From: Siphlonurus alternatus
Lineage: Eukaryota > Arthropoda > Insecta > Ephemeroptera > Siphlonuridae
Length of the DNA stretch: 64,000 nucleotides
Assembly: GCA_949825025.1 (NCBI GenBank)
Contig: OX463779.1
Location: forward strand, 44,473,249-44,537,248
Direction: 5' to 3'
Made by a program: the position numbers and the translations under genes. The notes under the pieces were generated by a model. The model was not told the DNA's origin, did no database searches, and saw only the letters and a list, made by a program, of their open reading frames with translations. This document shows positions 44,066 to 55,615 of this stretch, piece after piece (positions within the stretch are counted from its first letter, which is position 1; each line of letters starts with the position of its first letter).

Positions 44066-44996
44066 TAATTACATTAATTACATGTTTTATAGCTTTATGC
44101 CGGTTTATGGGTCCAAATACAATATATAAATATATTGAACATATATTATAGATACTGCATTTAAAAAAAAGGGAGAAAAACGATAATAAAAAAACAATAA
44201 ACTCACAGTGCATGCATTTGTACTATTATATGTGCATCTAATTATATCTAGTTAGTAACATTGTAATTTATTTTGATCATATAATAGAACAACCTTCTTT
44301 GATACATTGTGCTAAATATATTGATAAACACACCAAAAAATTAGTTTATTTATATTATATTGTAATCAATATCATCTTTGTCAAAGAAAAATTCAAACAT
44401 AAGGAATTCAAATGCTTGCAAGATGCAGATATATTATGTAAAGAAGTATCAAACTCAATATTTACTAAACGATATATAAGTAATAATTAATGTCCTAACC
44501 ATGCATAATACCTGTTATCTGTTATATATACAAATTATACAAATGTATTTTGAATTGGATTAATAAAATAAATTTGAATTTGGTATACATTTTTGTATAA
44601 TTTAATACTATTAATTAAAAAAAAAAATCATTAAAAAATTTACAATTTAAAAGCAGGTTAATGACTTTACTCATTATAATGTGGAAGACACTTTTTGTTG
44701 TTGCTAAAAGTGGGCTTCTCGTGGTTGTTCTCATGTTTTCGTGAGAACTCGGGGTGCAGGTTCTCACAGTAAGTCTATATATGTGGTGGAGTGACTTGTG
44801 GCCGTGGTTTTGTTATAGTCGTCACGCTCGGTGACCTGTAAGCACTCTCACTCACCGGGCACCCAAAATTTAATACGCCCCTTCCCCTCTTTTGCTTAAC
44901 TTATTTGATAACTTCATAAATATTGTATGAATAAAGAACCATTATGTGATAATATTTCAAATATAAGCGCCTTTAGTCAGAGGAAATGAAAGAAAA
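44066..44996. other. AT-rich spacer with a mixed-composition patch
   Basis: At about 44680-44890 the composition is more balanced (GTGAGAACTCGGGGTGCAGG, GTCACGCTCGGTGACC), without a supported exon. An AATTTGAATTTGG string near 44570 may be a retroposon tail. Confidence 0.35.
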
Positions 44997-45185
44997 AGGT
45001 AGAGATAACGCCGATCCCCTTTGATTAACATGTAAACCTTAGCAAATTCACAAAATTCTGAAATTTTTTCTAGAGGCAGATATTAGTGCCTAAAAGTCAT
45101 ATAAAAATTTCAAAACAATTTAACGGGCCGATTTTTTGTTATTTATTTATTTTTTTAATTTTCAACATAGGGCTTTCCCATGCAT
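44997..45185. mobile_element. Family F MITE, left half only
   Basis: GGTAGAGATAACGCCGATCC and TTTGATTAACATGTAAACCT match the left arm of 5521-5904 and run to the centre sequence ATAGGGCTTTCCCATG. The right arm is absent. Confidence 0.8.
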
Positions 45186-45840
45186 GAGGAGATCATCATG
45201 ATCTCTGTTCACAACTTTTGTCATTACAAAACTCTTGTAAAATATTAATAAGACTAATTATTAATTTTTATTATTGACAATCAAGCATCGATAATATGAA
45301 ATAGCAGAACTGTGTTAAAATAAAAGCCATTAAAATTTATTATGTTCAATATTTATAAAGTAGAAAACGAGACCTATAAGTACTTGAAAACTTTCTATCA
45401 TAACACTACATTATTATTACATAATATTTAATCAAATAATATGAAAAATTGATGCATTTTATATAAAATTCTATTAAATTTAATGTTTTTTAATTTTTTT
45501 ATAATACACTAACACGTACCATACAATAAATAGTACTTTGCACGTACTTAACGTTATTTTTTAAATAACTATTGATCATGAATTTTTGTAATAATATTTA
45601 ATGTACTTTTACAAAGAGACATTAAAAAACATAATACTTTGTAGGTGAATAACCTCTTACTTTTACATTAACTTGTCATCTCTACAGTTCATTCATTGAG
45701 AGTCAGTTCACGTACAATAGATAATTCAAAATTGCAATAAAAAGAGTGACAAATTTATTCTATATAGGGTCCAGAGCCTGGGTCATTTGCTTGCCTTAAG
45801 TGCATCAAGTTTGATCAATCTCTATAATATAATATATATA
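45186..45840. other. AT-rich spacer
   Basis: No gene or repeat that I can support. Confidence 0.5.
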
Positions 45841-46083
45841 CACTCTTAAAAAAATTTGGCTGAATTTTTGACATCTTATAATCAGTGGATTTTTTAACAC
45901 CTTAAATCATGCTTCTTCAGGTGTTTCGTTGCGCATTTTCAGTGGTTAGTATAAGCTATATACTGACAGTATATGCTGACTACTGAATATTGACTACGAA
46001 ACATCTGAAAAATCATGATTTAAGGGGTTAAAAATATACTGATTATAAGATGTCAAAAATTCAGCCAAATTTTTTGAAGAGTG
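45841..46083. mobile_element. 243-bp MITE, family M, short copy 1
   Basis: The inverted ends CACTCTTAAAAAAATTTGGC and CAAATTTTTTGAAGAGTG are bounded by TA. The inner arms TGACATCTTATAATCAGTGG and its mirror, plus ATATACTGACAGTATAT at the centre, complete the palindrome. A related short copy lies at 58629-58857, and the same ends bound the 6.4-kb structure at 46417-52843. Confidence 0.87.
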
Positions 46084-46917
46084 TATGTATATGTGCTTTC
46101 TATATAACTAAATCCTATTTAAAATTCATATCATGATTTTATATCCCATTTATAACCTATTACAATACTCTAATAATGTATTCTGATGTATATTCTACCT
46201 GCATGCATCAAAATATTAAATATACCTAGATAATCATATAAATTTAAATTGCATATATATTATATAATACAATTATATAATATTATATTATGAAGAGCTG
46301 CAGTTAAATATGCATGTATGAAATGATTTAATCTATTACATTTATAGAGTTCAAACTTTTTAATTTTATTACAGAGAGTATAAAATAATTATAAATTTGA
46401 TTATATGTCATATTAACACTCTTAATAAAATTTGGCTGAATGTCAGTATATTCCTGATACTGAAATTGACATCTTATATTCAGTGGATTGATACCCCTGA
46501 ATATTATTCAGGTGTTGGATTTCAGGTGTTAGAAACCACTGTCAATTGACACCCTATTTTCAGTGAGTAGCAAGCACTGAAATATTTTCAGTGTTTTCTT
46601 TAACATTAAAATCATGTACGATTTACGAAATTGAGAAATATGTCATTTTTTAATTAATACACAAAATTAAATTTTATTTCTATAGATTCAATAGTATATT
46701 AACTTATTATAATTATTATATACCGTGTCACATAAATTTAATGTAATAGCATTCCATTGTAAAAAAAATAAATACGAAAAATTTGTATTTTAATATAAAA
46801 TTAGCTAGAAATATTAGTGACAATAAATAAAATGGTGAAAAACAACTTATAAATAATACAAATTGATAATTAGACCGATATTATAATACTAATAGCAATT
46901 ACTAACCTACAACAGGC

Positions 46918-47178
46918 ATGGAGGAGGTTTGGGTAACTGAATTTGCATCTCATCTCTTAATAAAGTACGATCTCTTAAAAGAAATACGCCACAAAGTATC
47001 GTTGCACTTTAGTGAATACAAATATTATAAACTTTTGAACCAATTAGAGACATTTCTCGTCGTTTTTCCTCAATTTCATGACATGACGCCATCATCGCGT
47101 TCACAAAATTTTCCACTTCAGCTGACTAAATTATATTTACGGTTTGCGTTCTTCATTTGCTTTTTAATTTCACCTTAA
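46918..47178 (+). other. 86-codon open frame in the left arm of the 6.4-kb element
   Basis: The frame opens just after CTAACCTACAACAG, which looks like a branch point plus splice acceptor. The translation begins MEEVWVTEFASHLLIKYDLL with mixed, fairly hydrophilic composition. It ends in a phenylalanine-rich stretch that is probably non-coding. I recognise no domain. It could be a relic exon of the element's own gene or chance. Confidence 0.2.
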
Positions 47179-48124
47179 TTTTTTTCAGGCTATTAATTTT
47201 TTTTTTCAGTACATATTTTTATTTTTCAGCACATTTTATTTTTTCAGCATATCCTTACACTGCACTGTAAAAAATATTTGTAATTTTTCGTAAAATTTGG
47301 CATGTAATTTTACCTTTTTTATTGTTTTTGTCATTTTTTCATTAAAAATTGCAAATTTATTAATTTTTTCGTAAAATCACTGAGCAAAACGTTAAAATAA
47401 TGAACTTACAAGTTTTTATGTATTGTTACAAAAATTTACTTTAATATTTTTACATCGGGAAATGTTTTTAAAAACACATAAGAAAACGTAAAATTACTCT
47501 AAATAAATGTAATACTAGGGCGGGGGGGCCTTTACGAAAAGGCCCCAAATCAGTGTGCAGTGATCATTTGCAATGCCAGTCATCATTTTCCAAAAAAAGT
47601 TTCATCGGGTTCGAAGAAATTGCAGGGATTTTAAAAAAGGTCATGGAAATGAAAATAATCATGTGGGGAAAAATTTGGCATCAATAAATGTAGAGAAATA
47701 AAAAATAAATAAAAATAGTAAAAAAAAAAATAATAAATAAAGCGAAGATACAGTACCTCTGAGTCGAGTAGGTCCACTTTCTTTTGTCACGATTCGTTAC
47801 AAAGTCGTCATCAACAGCAAAGCGAAACGTAGAAAGTGGGACTTCTTAATCGGATGAAACCGGGAAAGCGGAATTCGGAAGGGGGACTTTTTTAATCGGA
47901 TGAAACCGGGAAACCGAAAAGCGGAAGGGGGCTTATCAGAAGGAACCTGGTAGCAATCAGTGATTTAAAATAAAATCAGTGGCCATTCACATTTTACCTT
48001 GCAAGTCTTGGAATCTGAGTCAACCTCGCTAGTCGGCGGTCAGAGAACGAATGACTGTTGAGAACGTCAACGGCATTCTCAGAAATTTTGAAATCACGTT
48101 TTCTCGCCGTTCCCAACAATGCTT

Positions 48125-48300
48125 GGTGGCGTCCCAAATGTCCATTCTCGCCTACTACTCTACCCTACCCTTCCCTACAATAGCGGCAAAATTTAGGGCG
48201 CATCATATGCGCCCTACTTATATAGCGGCCATATTGGAGGGGAGGGGAAAGTTCATTTAGGGCCCCTACAGGGGACGAGAAAGTGATTTGGGACGCCACC
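48125..48300. mobile_element. Palindromic MITE inside the GC-rich island
   Basis: GGTGGCGTCCCAAAT at the left and ATTTGGGACGCCACC at the right are perfect complements, with CTT outside each end. Near the centre is the palindrome GGGCGCATCATATGCGCCC. Frames through it are incidental. Confidence 0.85.
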
Positions 48301-48722
48301 CTTGTTTACCCGTCACCATGGCAACAAAGATGCACAAGCTGTAATGTCATGCGCATTACGGGGCCGCTCGATTATTGGCGGGAATCCGTTCAAACCGAGG
48401 TACATACGCGCGATATAAAATGCATGGAACTTGTTTCCCACCCAATAATGATCGCCAGCAGCTTTAAATATTGCCGCCCGCTTTATTTTTTTGAATTTCC
48501 CGCCTTCCTCATTCATTTCCGGTTCCCGACAGTACTAAATTCGAGTTTCTGGCACAATTTTACATGAAACTGGACTGTAGAGGGAAGTTTTATATGGCTC
48601 GCAACGCGTAAGAATAAAAAACATGCGTTCGTCACGGGTCCGCCATTCATACGCAGCTCGGCTCCTTCGGAGACCTCGCCCAACCATACAATGGAATTAG
48701 ATAGTGTCGGCCTGCTCAAATA

Positions 48723-48835
48723 CAGCTCGGCTCGTTCCTCGCCTCGCTTAAAATTCTTGGATAGATGTGTGCGGGCAATGAATATCATTGCCAACTCATA
48801 CGCAGCTCGGCTCGTTCCTCGCCTCGCTTAAAATT
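48723..48835. repeat. 33-bp exact direct repeat
   Basis: The 33-mer beginning CAGCTCGGCTCGTTCCTCGC and ending CTCGCTTAAAATT occurs at 48723-48755 and 48803-48835. Its first part recurs at 48654 (CAGCTCGGCTCCTTCGGAG), giving three related copies in 180 bp. Confidence 0.9.
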
Positions 48836-51102
48836 GAATATAAAATAAAATATTGATCTGAGCGTTAAATAGTGGTTATTTTCAAACTCCAGGGATGTTT
48901 TTACATATAGAAAGTCAATTTATTATTTTAATTACCCATTAATAACACCTGTAGATTGAAATCATGCATGAAATTCCAGCATAATATAGTGCATATACGA
49001 AAAATAGGTATTTCGCCCGCCGCCACCTTGTTTTTCAAGATAGGCAAAATCCGAGGCCAGATTCGTGATCAGCGTGGTCGATATAGTCAGAAACCGTCGA
49101 AAACTCAATTTCGATTTTTCCCCCTATCTTCCCCATGTATAAGCGGTGAGAGAAGGGGTACCCCTTCTGAAATTTTTGTCAAAAACATAAAAGTCAAAAA
49201 ATCTCGAGAACTATGGGTCGCAGCTTAAATCTGATGACTGCATCTTGTCCGGCTCCAAAAACTGGTCTAGAAAAGTTGGACAAATAATTTTTCGGGACTC
49301 GCACTTTCCCGAAATCGGGATTTTGGATATCGAAAAATTCGTATATTCGATCGGGCCGCGTGGACCCCCTATGTGCCGGAAAATTCCCAAATTTGGTTTT
49401 TGGGCATTGTTTTGGGTCCCCTACAACCTCCCGTCGAGAGTTTGCTCGAAAAAAAATTCCTTCCCCGAGTTTGGCGCAACCCGTAAAAAACGGGTATTTT
49501 GGCCGGCAGATCCGCCTGCAATGCTAATCAAATGGCCCCATGTTTTTCTTATGGGGATTTGAGACCAGGCTTTCGTTTTCAAAAAAACGCACTTTCGGTG
49601 GTCGCAGGGGGTCGAGTTGGGTATCAAATTGAAGGGCACATGATGTAGAGTCCATAAAGTGTCACAACAAAGTTGTGAGACGTTGCGCGCGGCCGCCATA
49701 TTGGATCCAAAACGCGTACTTTCGAGGAGGGGCCCTGCGGGCCCCGTGGGACCCACATTCTTGAAACGCATATTTTTAGACGTGAAACGCTTAGTTTTAA
49801 CAGGATTCGACGAAAAAATACCATGTCAATAGCGTAAAAAAAAGTTATTAAGGAAAAGGATGCGTTTCCTATGTTATCCTTATGGGAGGAGGTTTTTTTG
49901 CATTCCCCGCTCGCCTGGGCTAACCCTCATAGTTGGCATCGATTTGAAAAAAGTTTCTGAAAGAAAAAGAGTGTGGACAACTTTCATACTGCGCGAAAAT
50001 TTCGATTTCAGGTGTGCTCAAAAGTTATTCAAGGGGGAATGTGGTCGATTTTTAGCATGCGTAAACCCTATGTTCCAATGCGATTTTTTGAGTTTTTTGA
50101 AAATCGAAAAATCGAGCCGAAGAAAAGTTAGGACTTGCCAAGAGCTTTCAGAAAAGGTCTCAAACTTGTTCCTAGCCGAAAAATTGCCGAAACTGTTGGG
50201 GGGGTTCACCAGATTGAAGCTAGCGAAAGAGCTTTTAAAAACTACCCCTCTGGAGGAAGCCCAAGAGGCCCCAGGGGCCCAAATTGATATTGGTCAGATA
50301 GCCCGTTAAATTTGAATCCTGATGAGTCCCAATACAAAAACCGGGGGCCCCTTCGGGGCCCCTTTAATGGGGCCGAAAAATAAAAGTAACACCCCTAGGG
50401 GTTTTGGGTGCCATACTGTACAGATCTAGCCATAGCACGGTAAGTATGCTTTGGAGGTGCCATGTTTGTATTTGGCGAAGCTGCGTCGTCTGTCGGGACA
50501 CACTTTTGCCGTAGGAATCTCCGCCGTAGCTCTTCAATCTAATGATTTAAGGCAAAGACCGTAAAACATCTTTTTTTCGAGGTCCCAAACTTCCGGGGCC
50601 CGCAGCCGCGGAACCAAAACAGATAGGAGGGAGCTCACATGAAGCTAAAAGATGCCCAACACAGTCTTCTAAACGATTCGACCAAAAAAAGTTTCAGTTT
50701 CTAACTTTAAATGACTTTTTTGTCAAAAACTGCAAAAACGGCGATTTTTTTCAAAAAAAACACTAAAACAGCGATAAAAAATTTTTGGGGCAAAAATTAA
50801 AAAATAACACCTTTCATATATAAGTTTACTTCCCGGGCTACATTTCGCCCATTGGGACCTAAGCTCTAACTCTCAAAACCGCTTACCGGTGGTTTTTTAA
50901 ATAAATTAACATTATCGCTTATGGCGGGCGAATGGTGCGCCGGACGCCATCTTTGAAGGCAAAAAGTAGGGGTAGCGCACCTCACCTAAAGCTGTTTTTG
51001 GGGTCCAAACGTCATTTTTCGGAAATTTTTGAAATTTCGGGAATTTTGGAAATACCCCCCGGGAATTTTTGGGAATTTTTGGATTTTGAAAATGACGGGT
51101 GG

Positions 51103-51185
51103 GGCCCCTCGGGCCCCACCCGGGACGCGCCCTGCGGGCGCGGCGGGGCCCTGCGGGCCCCGCGGAGGGCCCTCCGGGCCCCTCA
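51103..51185. repeat. Run of four adjacent G/C hairpins
   Basis: Four consecutive perfect or near-perfect GC stems with very small loops: GGGGCCCCTCGGGCCCC, GCGCCCTGCGGGCGC, GGGGCCCTGCGGGCCCC and GAGGGCCCTCCGGGCCCCTC. They end exactly at the right border of the island. Similar single hairpins occur at 49730-49748 and 50343-50362. Confidence 0.9.
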
Positions 51186-51207
51186 AAGATTCTTGACCAT
51201 GCATTTC

Positions 51208-52082
51208 AAATCATAGATTTAGTGCTTTTAATATAATATAATTACTTTAAAAAAATGTAAAAGTACATTTTTGTTTGTTATAATTACAAAATATTAAGTA
51301 CTATTACATGTATTAGACAGTCGTAAGCGTCACAAAGAGACGCCATGACACACGTAGTTCTACAGCTTAGTAATTTAATGATTTGTGGTGTGTATAATTA
51401 GCATAAGACGCCAAGTTTAGTTCTCGAATTCTTCGGTAAGTGTTATTCTATATTTTAAGTAGTAACTTGTATTGATTTATGTGTTTTTCTGTAAGCAATG
51501 ATGAAAGCATCATGATAGCTTGTTTGTTCCGGGGAGTCGATAGTTTTTGTGCAAATTTTAATCCTTTTTACAATAGTATTTAAAAAGGGCAATAGGCCCA
51601 TGCATCCATTATGCTCATCTTAAGGTATTTTTTATTTAGAAAATTGACTTAAATCATGATATCCGTTTTATAAAATATACGTTTTTTTAATTTGATGACC
51701 TACAGTGCAATATGATGTTGCCTCTCCGCCGAGAGATTCAAAACTGCTGCTTGGTTAAATATGGTTATAAAATATTTAATTTTGTCTGTGCAATGTCAAG
51801 CCGATTGACTATTTTTGAAGCGGGAATAATTGCAAAATATTTACTTTAACATTAGAATTTTAGTGCGAGCCGTTTAGTAAGAGAAATCTGTTTCAAGACT
51901 ACTGTTCGATGGACGTAAGAGTGATTTTTCCTGGTAGATTCTGAAAATTATTATTAAGTAGCAATACTCGTATTAATATTTAAAAAATATTTTATACGTA
52001 GATCCTGAAAGAATTAATAAACGGTTTTCATTAACTTCATTTGAAAAGCAATAAATAAAATAAATTGTAACATAACTTTTAA
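51208..52082. other. AT-rich part of the 6.4-kb element
   Basis: The composition returns to AT-rich. No gene or further repeat that I can support. Confidence 0.45.
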
Positions 52083-52447
52083 GGTAGAGATAATACGGAT
52101 CAGCTGGCCCAATGCTAAAAAAATCCCATTCATAAAAATTATGAAAAAAATTTAAAGTGTTCTCCTCTACATCCCCTATCAGTAGCTAAAATATCAGGTA
52201 CACAAAAACGAGCTAGTTTTCGAGTTATTAATTTTTAAAGTTGACCAATTTAACATGGAAGTTCTATTTCTCCATGTTAAATTAGTCAACTTTAAAAATT
52301 AATAACTCGAAAACTAGCTCGTTTTTGTATACCTGATATTTTACCTACTAATAGGGGATGTAGAGGAGAACATTTTAATTTTTTTTCATAATTTTTATGA
52401 ATGGGATTTTTTTAGCATTGGGCCAGCTGATCCGTATTATCTCTACC
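52083..52447. mobile_element. 365-bp palindromic MITE with TTAA duplication, family G
   Basis: It starts GGTAGAGATAATACGGATCA and ends TGATCCGTATTATCTCTACC, with TTAA on both sides. Both arms run almost to the centre (AAGTTGACCAATTTAACATG and complement), so the two halves are nearly identical, which suggests a young insertion. The first bases match family F, hinting at the same transposase. Probably Kolobok-related. Confidence 0.9.
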
Positions 52448-53087
52448 TTAATATTATAAAAAAACAAAAATTTATATAGCTTTTAAACAACATTTTATAT
52501 GTAAAATTACATAAAAAAATTGGAAATAAAACGCCAAATTATAAACGTGTAAAAAAACGAAAAAATTGTATTTGGTTAAAAACAAATGTTTATTTACAAA
52601 TGTTTTCGTTTTGTAACTATACATTTAAAATTTGTAATATCCAATTACAAAATTTTAAGTTTAAATACACGTTTTTAATTTGGCGTTTTATTTCCTATTA
52701 TTTTTTGTAAAAATACAAAGAATTTTTTTACAGTGTGGGGTATATAATTGAGGTGTTAAAACATAGAAATTTTTTCGAAACTACTGAAAGTCAGTAGTTA
52801 AAAATATACTGACATTAATTTCAGCCAAATTTTATTAAGAGTGAACAGACACTTTGGAACTAATTTTCTTTAGTTTTTTTTTTTTTTTACAAAATATACA
52901 TCATTGCTTATTTTTTTTATCGCCTTCACGCAGCGGTGAACGCAAGGAGGGGGGGGAGGAGGAAGTACCCCCCTCCCCCTATTGAGGTAAACATATATTA
53001 TGAATATGTGGTAAAATACTACGTAAGAGGGTGCATACCTTCTTATCCTCCTCCTCCTCCTCCTCCATAAATTATTTGCTACGAATT

Positions 53088-53345
53088 TAGTAGTTGGATT
53101 GGTGACCATTTTCAACAAAAATCATGTTTTTCATCCAGGGGTAAATCGATGCGCTTTTCCGCTATGTGGTTCCCCTAGGATTCAAATTCTTTATTTAATA
53201 ATTTTGGTTGTGCATAGAAAACTTGAACCATTGCACTTCTGGTTCATTGACAAAAGCTGTAGCGTCCATCCTGGTTAAAGTTTCCACGTTTCCCTCACTC
53301 ACAGGCATATGCCGGGATGGATTGCAAAATCTTGCATGGCCGCCC
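53088..53345 (+). mobile_element. Diverged 5S-derived SINE, truncated
   Basis: TAGTTGGATTGGTGACCATT aligns to the box C region of the SINE. CCAGGGGTAAATCGATGCGC, TATGTGGTTCCCC, GTCCATCCTGGTTAAAGTTTCC and CCGGGATGG follow in the same order as in 31770-31990. The head is missing and identity is much lower than between the other two copies, so it is an older insertion or a related subfamily. Confidence 0.65.
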
Positions 53346-54811
53346 CCGCTCCCGATGAGCCCGCGAAACGCTCAAGCTAGGGTTTCGGAAGGTTCGGGCA
53401 AAGATTTTACATTGTGTAATCTCCGATTCGGGTTAGTAAGTAATTAGTAAAAAATAGAAATAATCAATTGTCGTTTGCTAAAAAAAAAAAATCAGAACTC
53501 TTTGCTTCTACAGTAGATCGAAATATATTAAATTACATTAATAAATAAAATATTATTTACAGAAAACAACAAACAACAATAAAAAACAGTCATGGAATTT
53601 ATATACTTTTTCAATTTTTCTTCTTACGACTATATAGATAGCTATAATATATACTTAGTATTATTGATATTCATTTACTAAGATTTTTTTTTATATATAT
53701 TTGTCTTATATTTTATGTCAATTTAATGTAAGAAGACTTTGATAAAGTAAAATATTATTTATCCTACATTAAAGAACATCAACTATAATAATTCAAAGTA
53801 ACTTTAATATTGCTATCAGACGTTTCATTCAAGATAGACTGTGCATACAGTACAAACAAACTCCCTATGTTGCAAACTTGGACCTGAAGAGAGAATGTAA
53901 TGCACTTTCATGACCTAATTTGCCTGTTAACATCGTTACATTGCATTTATGATCGTTCCTCACACAGGAAACTATTACGTGCACGCGACGTGGTTTTGCA
54001 TGGAAACGTGAAATGAATCTCGAGATAAATTTTAGCTGTGAAAATAAATTGAAAACATCAATGAAAAATGAAGTAAAAAAAAATTACAGAACTTGTTTGT
54101 AAAACTTGTTATAGCATGTCACGAATCGTCATGAATCGTGCTGCATTATAGTATATTTTTTTTTCCATCTTATTCACAAAAACTAAAGCTTTTTAACAAT
54201 CATGTTCCTGTGAATTTCATGACACTGTAAGTGCATTTGAAGAGAATTGTTACTTGAATTGTTAAAATGAAAAACTGCACTAGTATGTCAATATGTAAAG
54301 AAGCAACATTTAATTTATTTTACAGAAATTTAGGCTGGCTAAATTTGATTATCAGATGAATAATGATATATACGGAGACACTTTTTTGTAACAGAAAAAA
54401 TGATTTAGTAAGTCTAATGGATTTTTCTCGGCTTTATATGATCTTGGAAATTATAATTTTTAAATAATATCAAAGGGTGATATTCCGAGATTCCCGAGTG
54501 TTTTTTTAATGAAATTATTTTTATTCAGAGAGTGGAGATGCGACAGCGTCACATGGCAAATAATATTGCAACACTTTTCTCTTTTAAAAAAAATAATGTA
54601 TGTACGTTATTGTGATAATTTTTATCACTTAACTGAGTTTTTTTTTTTTGAACGCAGACTGTACAAGTACAGTTGTTTTTGTTTGAATATTTTACCTCGA
54701 ACAATTTTAAAGATCAAGTAGCATGGAATTAAAAGTTGAGAAAGTGATCAAATGCAGTAACAATGAAAAGAAGAAAGAACTCCAACTAACTTAATTTGAA
54801 AATTAATCTCG
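53346..54811. other. AT-rich spacer
   Basis: No gene or repeat that I can support beyond a 70-codon unrecognised frame at 54509-54721. Confidence 0.45.
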
Positions 54812-55106
54812 CACTAAACTTTTAGGTGCTGAATTGGTTTCACTACTTTATGTCAGTAAATAATTGTTCTAATTTCATCTTACATCCAATACTTTTGACC
54901 AATAAAAAACTATTTCGTAAGTATAAATTCGCTACTAAAAAAAGAGTTAATTAAAGTAACAAAAATTTACTCTCTTTTTTTCAGTACCAAATTTATACTT
55001 GGATTAAGTAGTTAATTGGTCAAAAGTGCTGGATGTAAGATCAAATTAGAACAATTATATACTTACATAAAGTACTGAAACCAATCCAGCATCTAAAAGT
55101 TTAGTG
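54812..55106. mobile_element. Palindromic MITE, family J, copy 2
   Basis: CACTAAACTTTTAGGTGCTG and CAGCATCTAAAAGTTTAGTG pair at the ends. Inner arms include TTTATGTCAGTAAATAATTG and TTGGTCAAAAGTGCTGGATG. It matches the element at 15898-16225 and lacks the duplicated segment found there. Confidence 0.86.
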
Positions 55107-55615
55107 TATTGTATTGATGTAAAATAATCATTAAAAGAGACTGTACAACATGAGTGAACAAGTTAAATATACCAAAAAATGTTGAATATTCTCTTATTTA
55201 TACTATATACATGGTACACTTTTATATATTTCAAAGTGCAGAAAATTACAATATATAATCAATATAGGCTTATTATTCATAAAATAAATCAATTCAGAAA
55301 AAACTTGAATGAATATTGTCAATTGACGTATCCTATTAACCTCAACAAAAGTCTACTGTGATGTTTTGATTGTAGGAGAGAATGGATTAATAAAAAAAAA
55401 TTGAATTTGAATTTGAATTAGAAGTGAAAAGAAGAAGAATAAAGTTAAAATGTTTACACATTTTCTTTACATTTACTTCCAACATAAAATTCGATGTATA
55501 ACATTCTTTTGTATCAATAGAACACTTTCAGTTTCCATATAATTTTATCCCTCTCATATAACCTTCTTTAATAAAACTTCTCAAAGCTGTGAGAGTATAA
55601 AAACAGTTTTTGTTA
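55107..55615. other. AT-rich spacer with a possible retroposon tail
   Basis: TTGAATTTGAATTTGAATTA at about 55402-55421 is a short tandem tail like that at 15084-15105 and may mark the 3' end of a truncated retroposon. Nothing else can be supported. Confidence 0.35.

Larger units (their letters stand above)
47516..51207. other. GC- and CpG-rich island of unknown origin
   Basis: Composition changes sharply at both borders, from AT-rich to mixed or GC-rich. The island includes a 46-bp direct repeat with TAATCGGATGAAACCGGG (47848 and 47894), a palindromic element (48125-48300) and an exact 33-bp direct repeat (48723 and 48803). It also has many G/C hairpins. Frames of up to 149 codons (49860-50309, plus) and 116 codons (49421-49771, minus) are open, but neither shows a domain that I recognise. 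Open frames are expected by chance at this composition. Confidence 0.6.
47273..52735. mobile_element. 5.5-kb unit with CACTGTAAAAAA termini
   Basis: CACTGTAAAAAATATTTGTA at the left is mirrored by TACAAAGAATTTTTTTACAGTG at the right. The pairing continues loosely (GTAAAATTTGGC and its mirror within GGCGTTTTATTTCC). The right ~230 bp also fold back on themselves (52520-52550 with 52668-52700), so that end could be a separate MITE. The flanks do not show an obvious duplication, and the assignment to one element is tentative. Confidence 0.5.
46417..52843. mobile_element. 6.4-kb element with family M ends enclosing other elements
   Basis: The left end CACTCTTAATAAAATTTGGC and the right end CAAATTTTATTAAGAGTG are exact complements over about 21 bp and match the 243-bp family M MITE. 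Sub-terminal family M sequence is present on both sides (TTGACATCTTATATTCAGTG; AACTACTGAAAGTCAGTAGT). Between them lie a second pair of inverted termini (47273 and 52735), a GC-rich island, and a family G MITE. It is either a long family M element that took in foreign DNA or a short MITE split by later insertion. Confidence 0.7.

Noticed and set aside
49860..50309. 149-codon frame in the GC-rich island, considered as a gene
   Set aside because: No recognisable domain, no codon pattern distinguishing it from other frames in the same block, and long frames are common by chance at this composition. Kept only as a note in the island entry.
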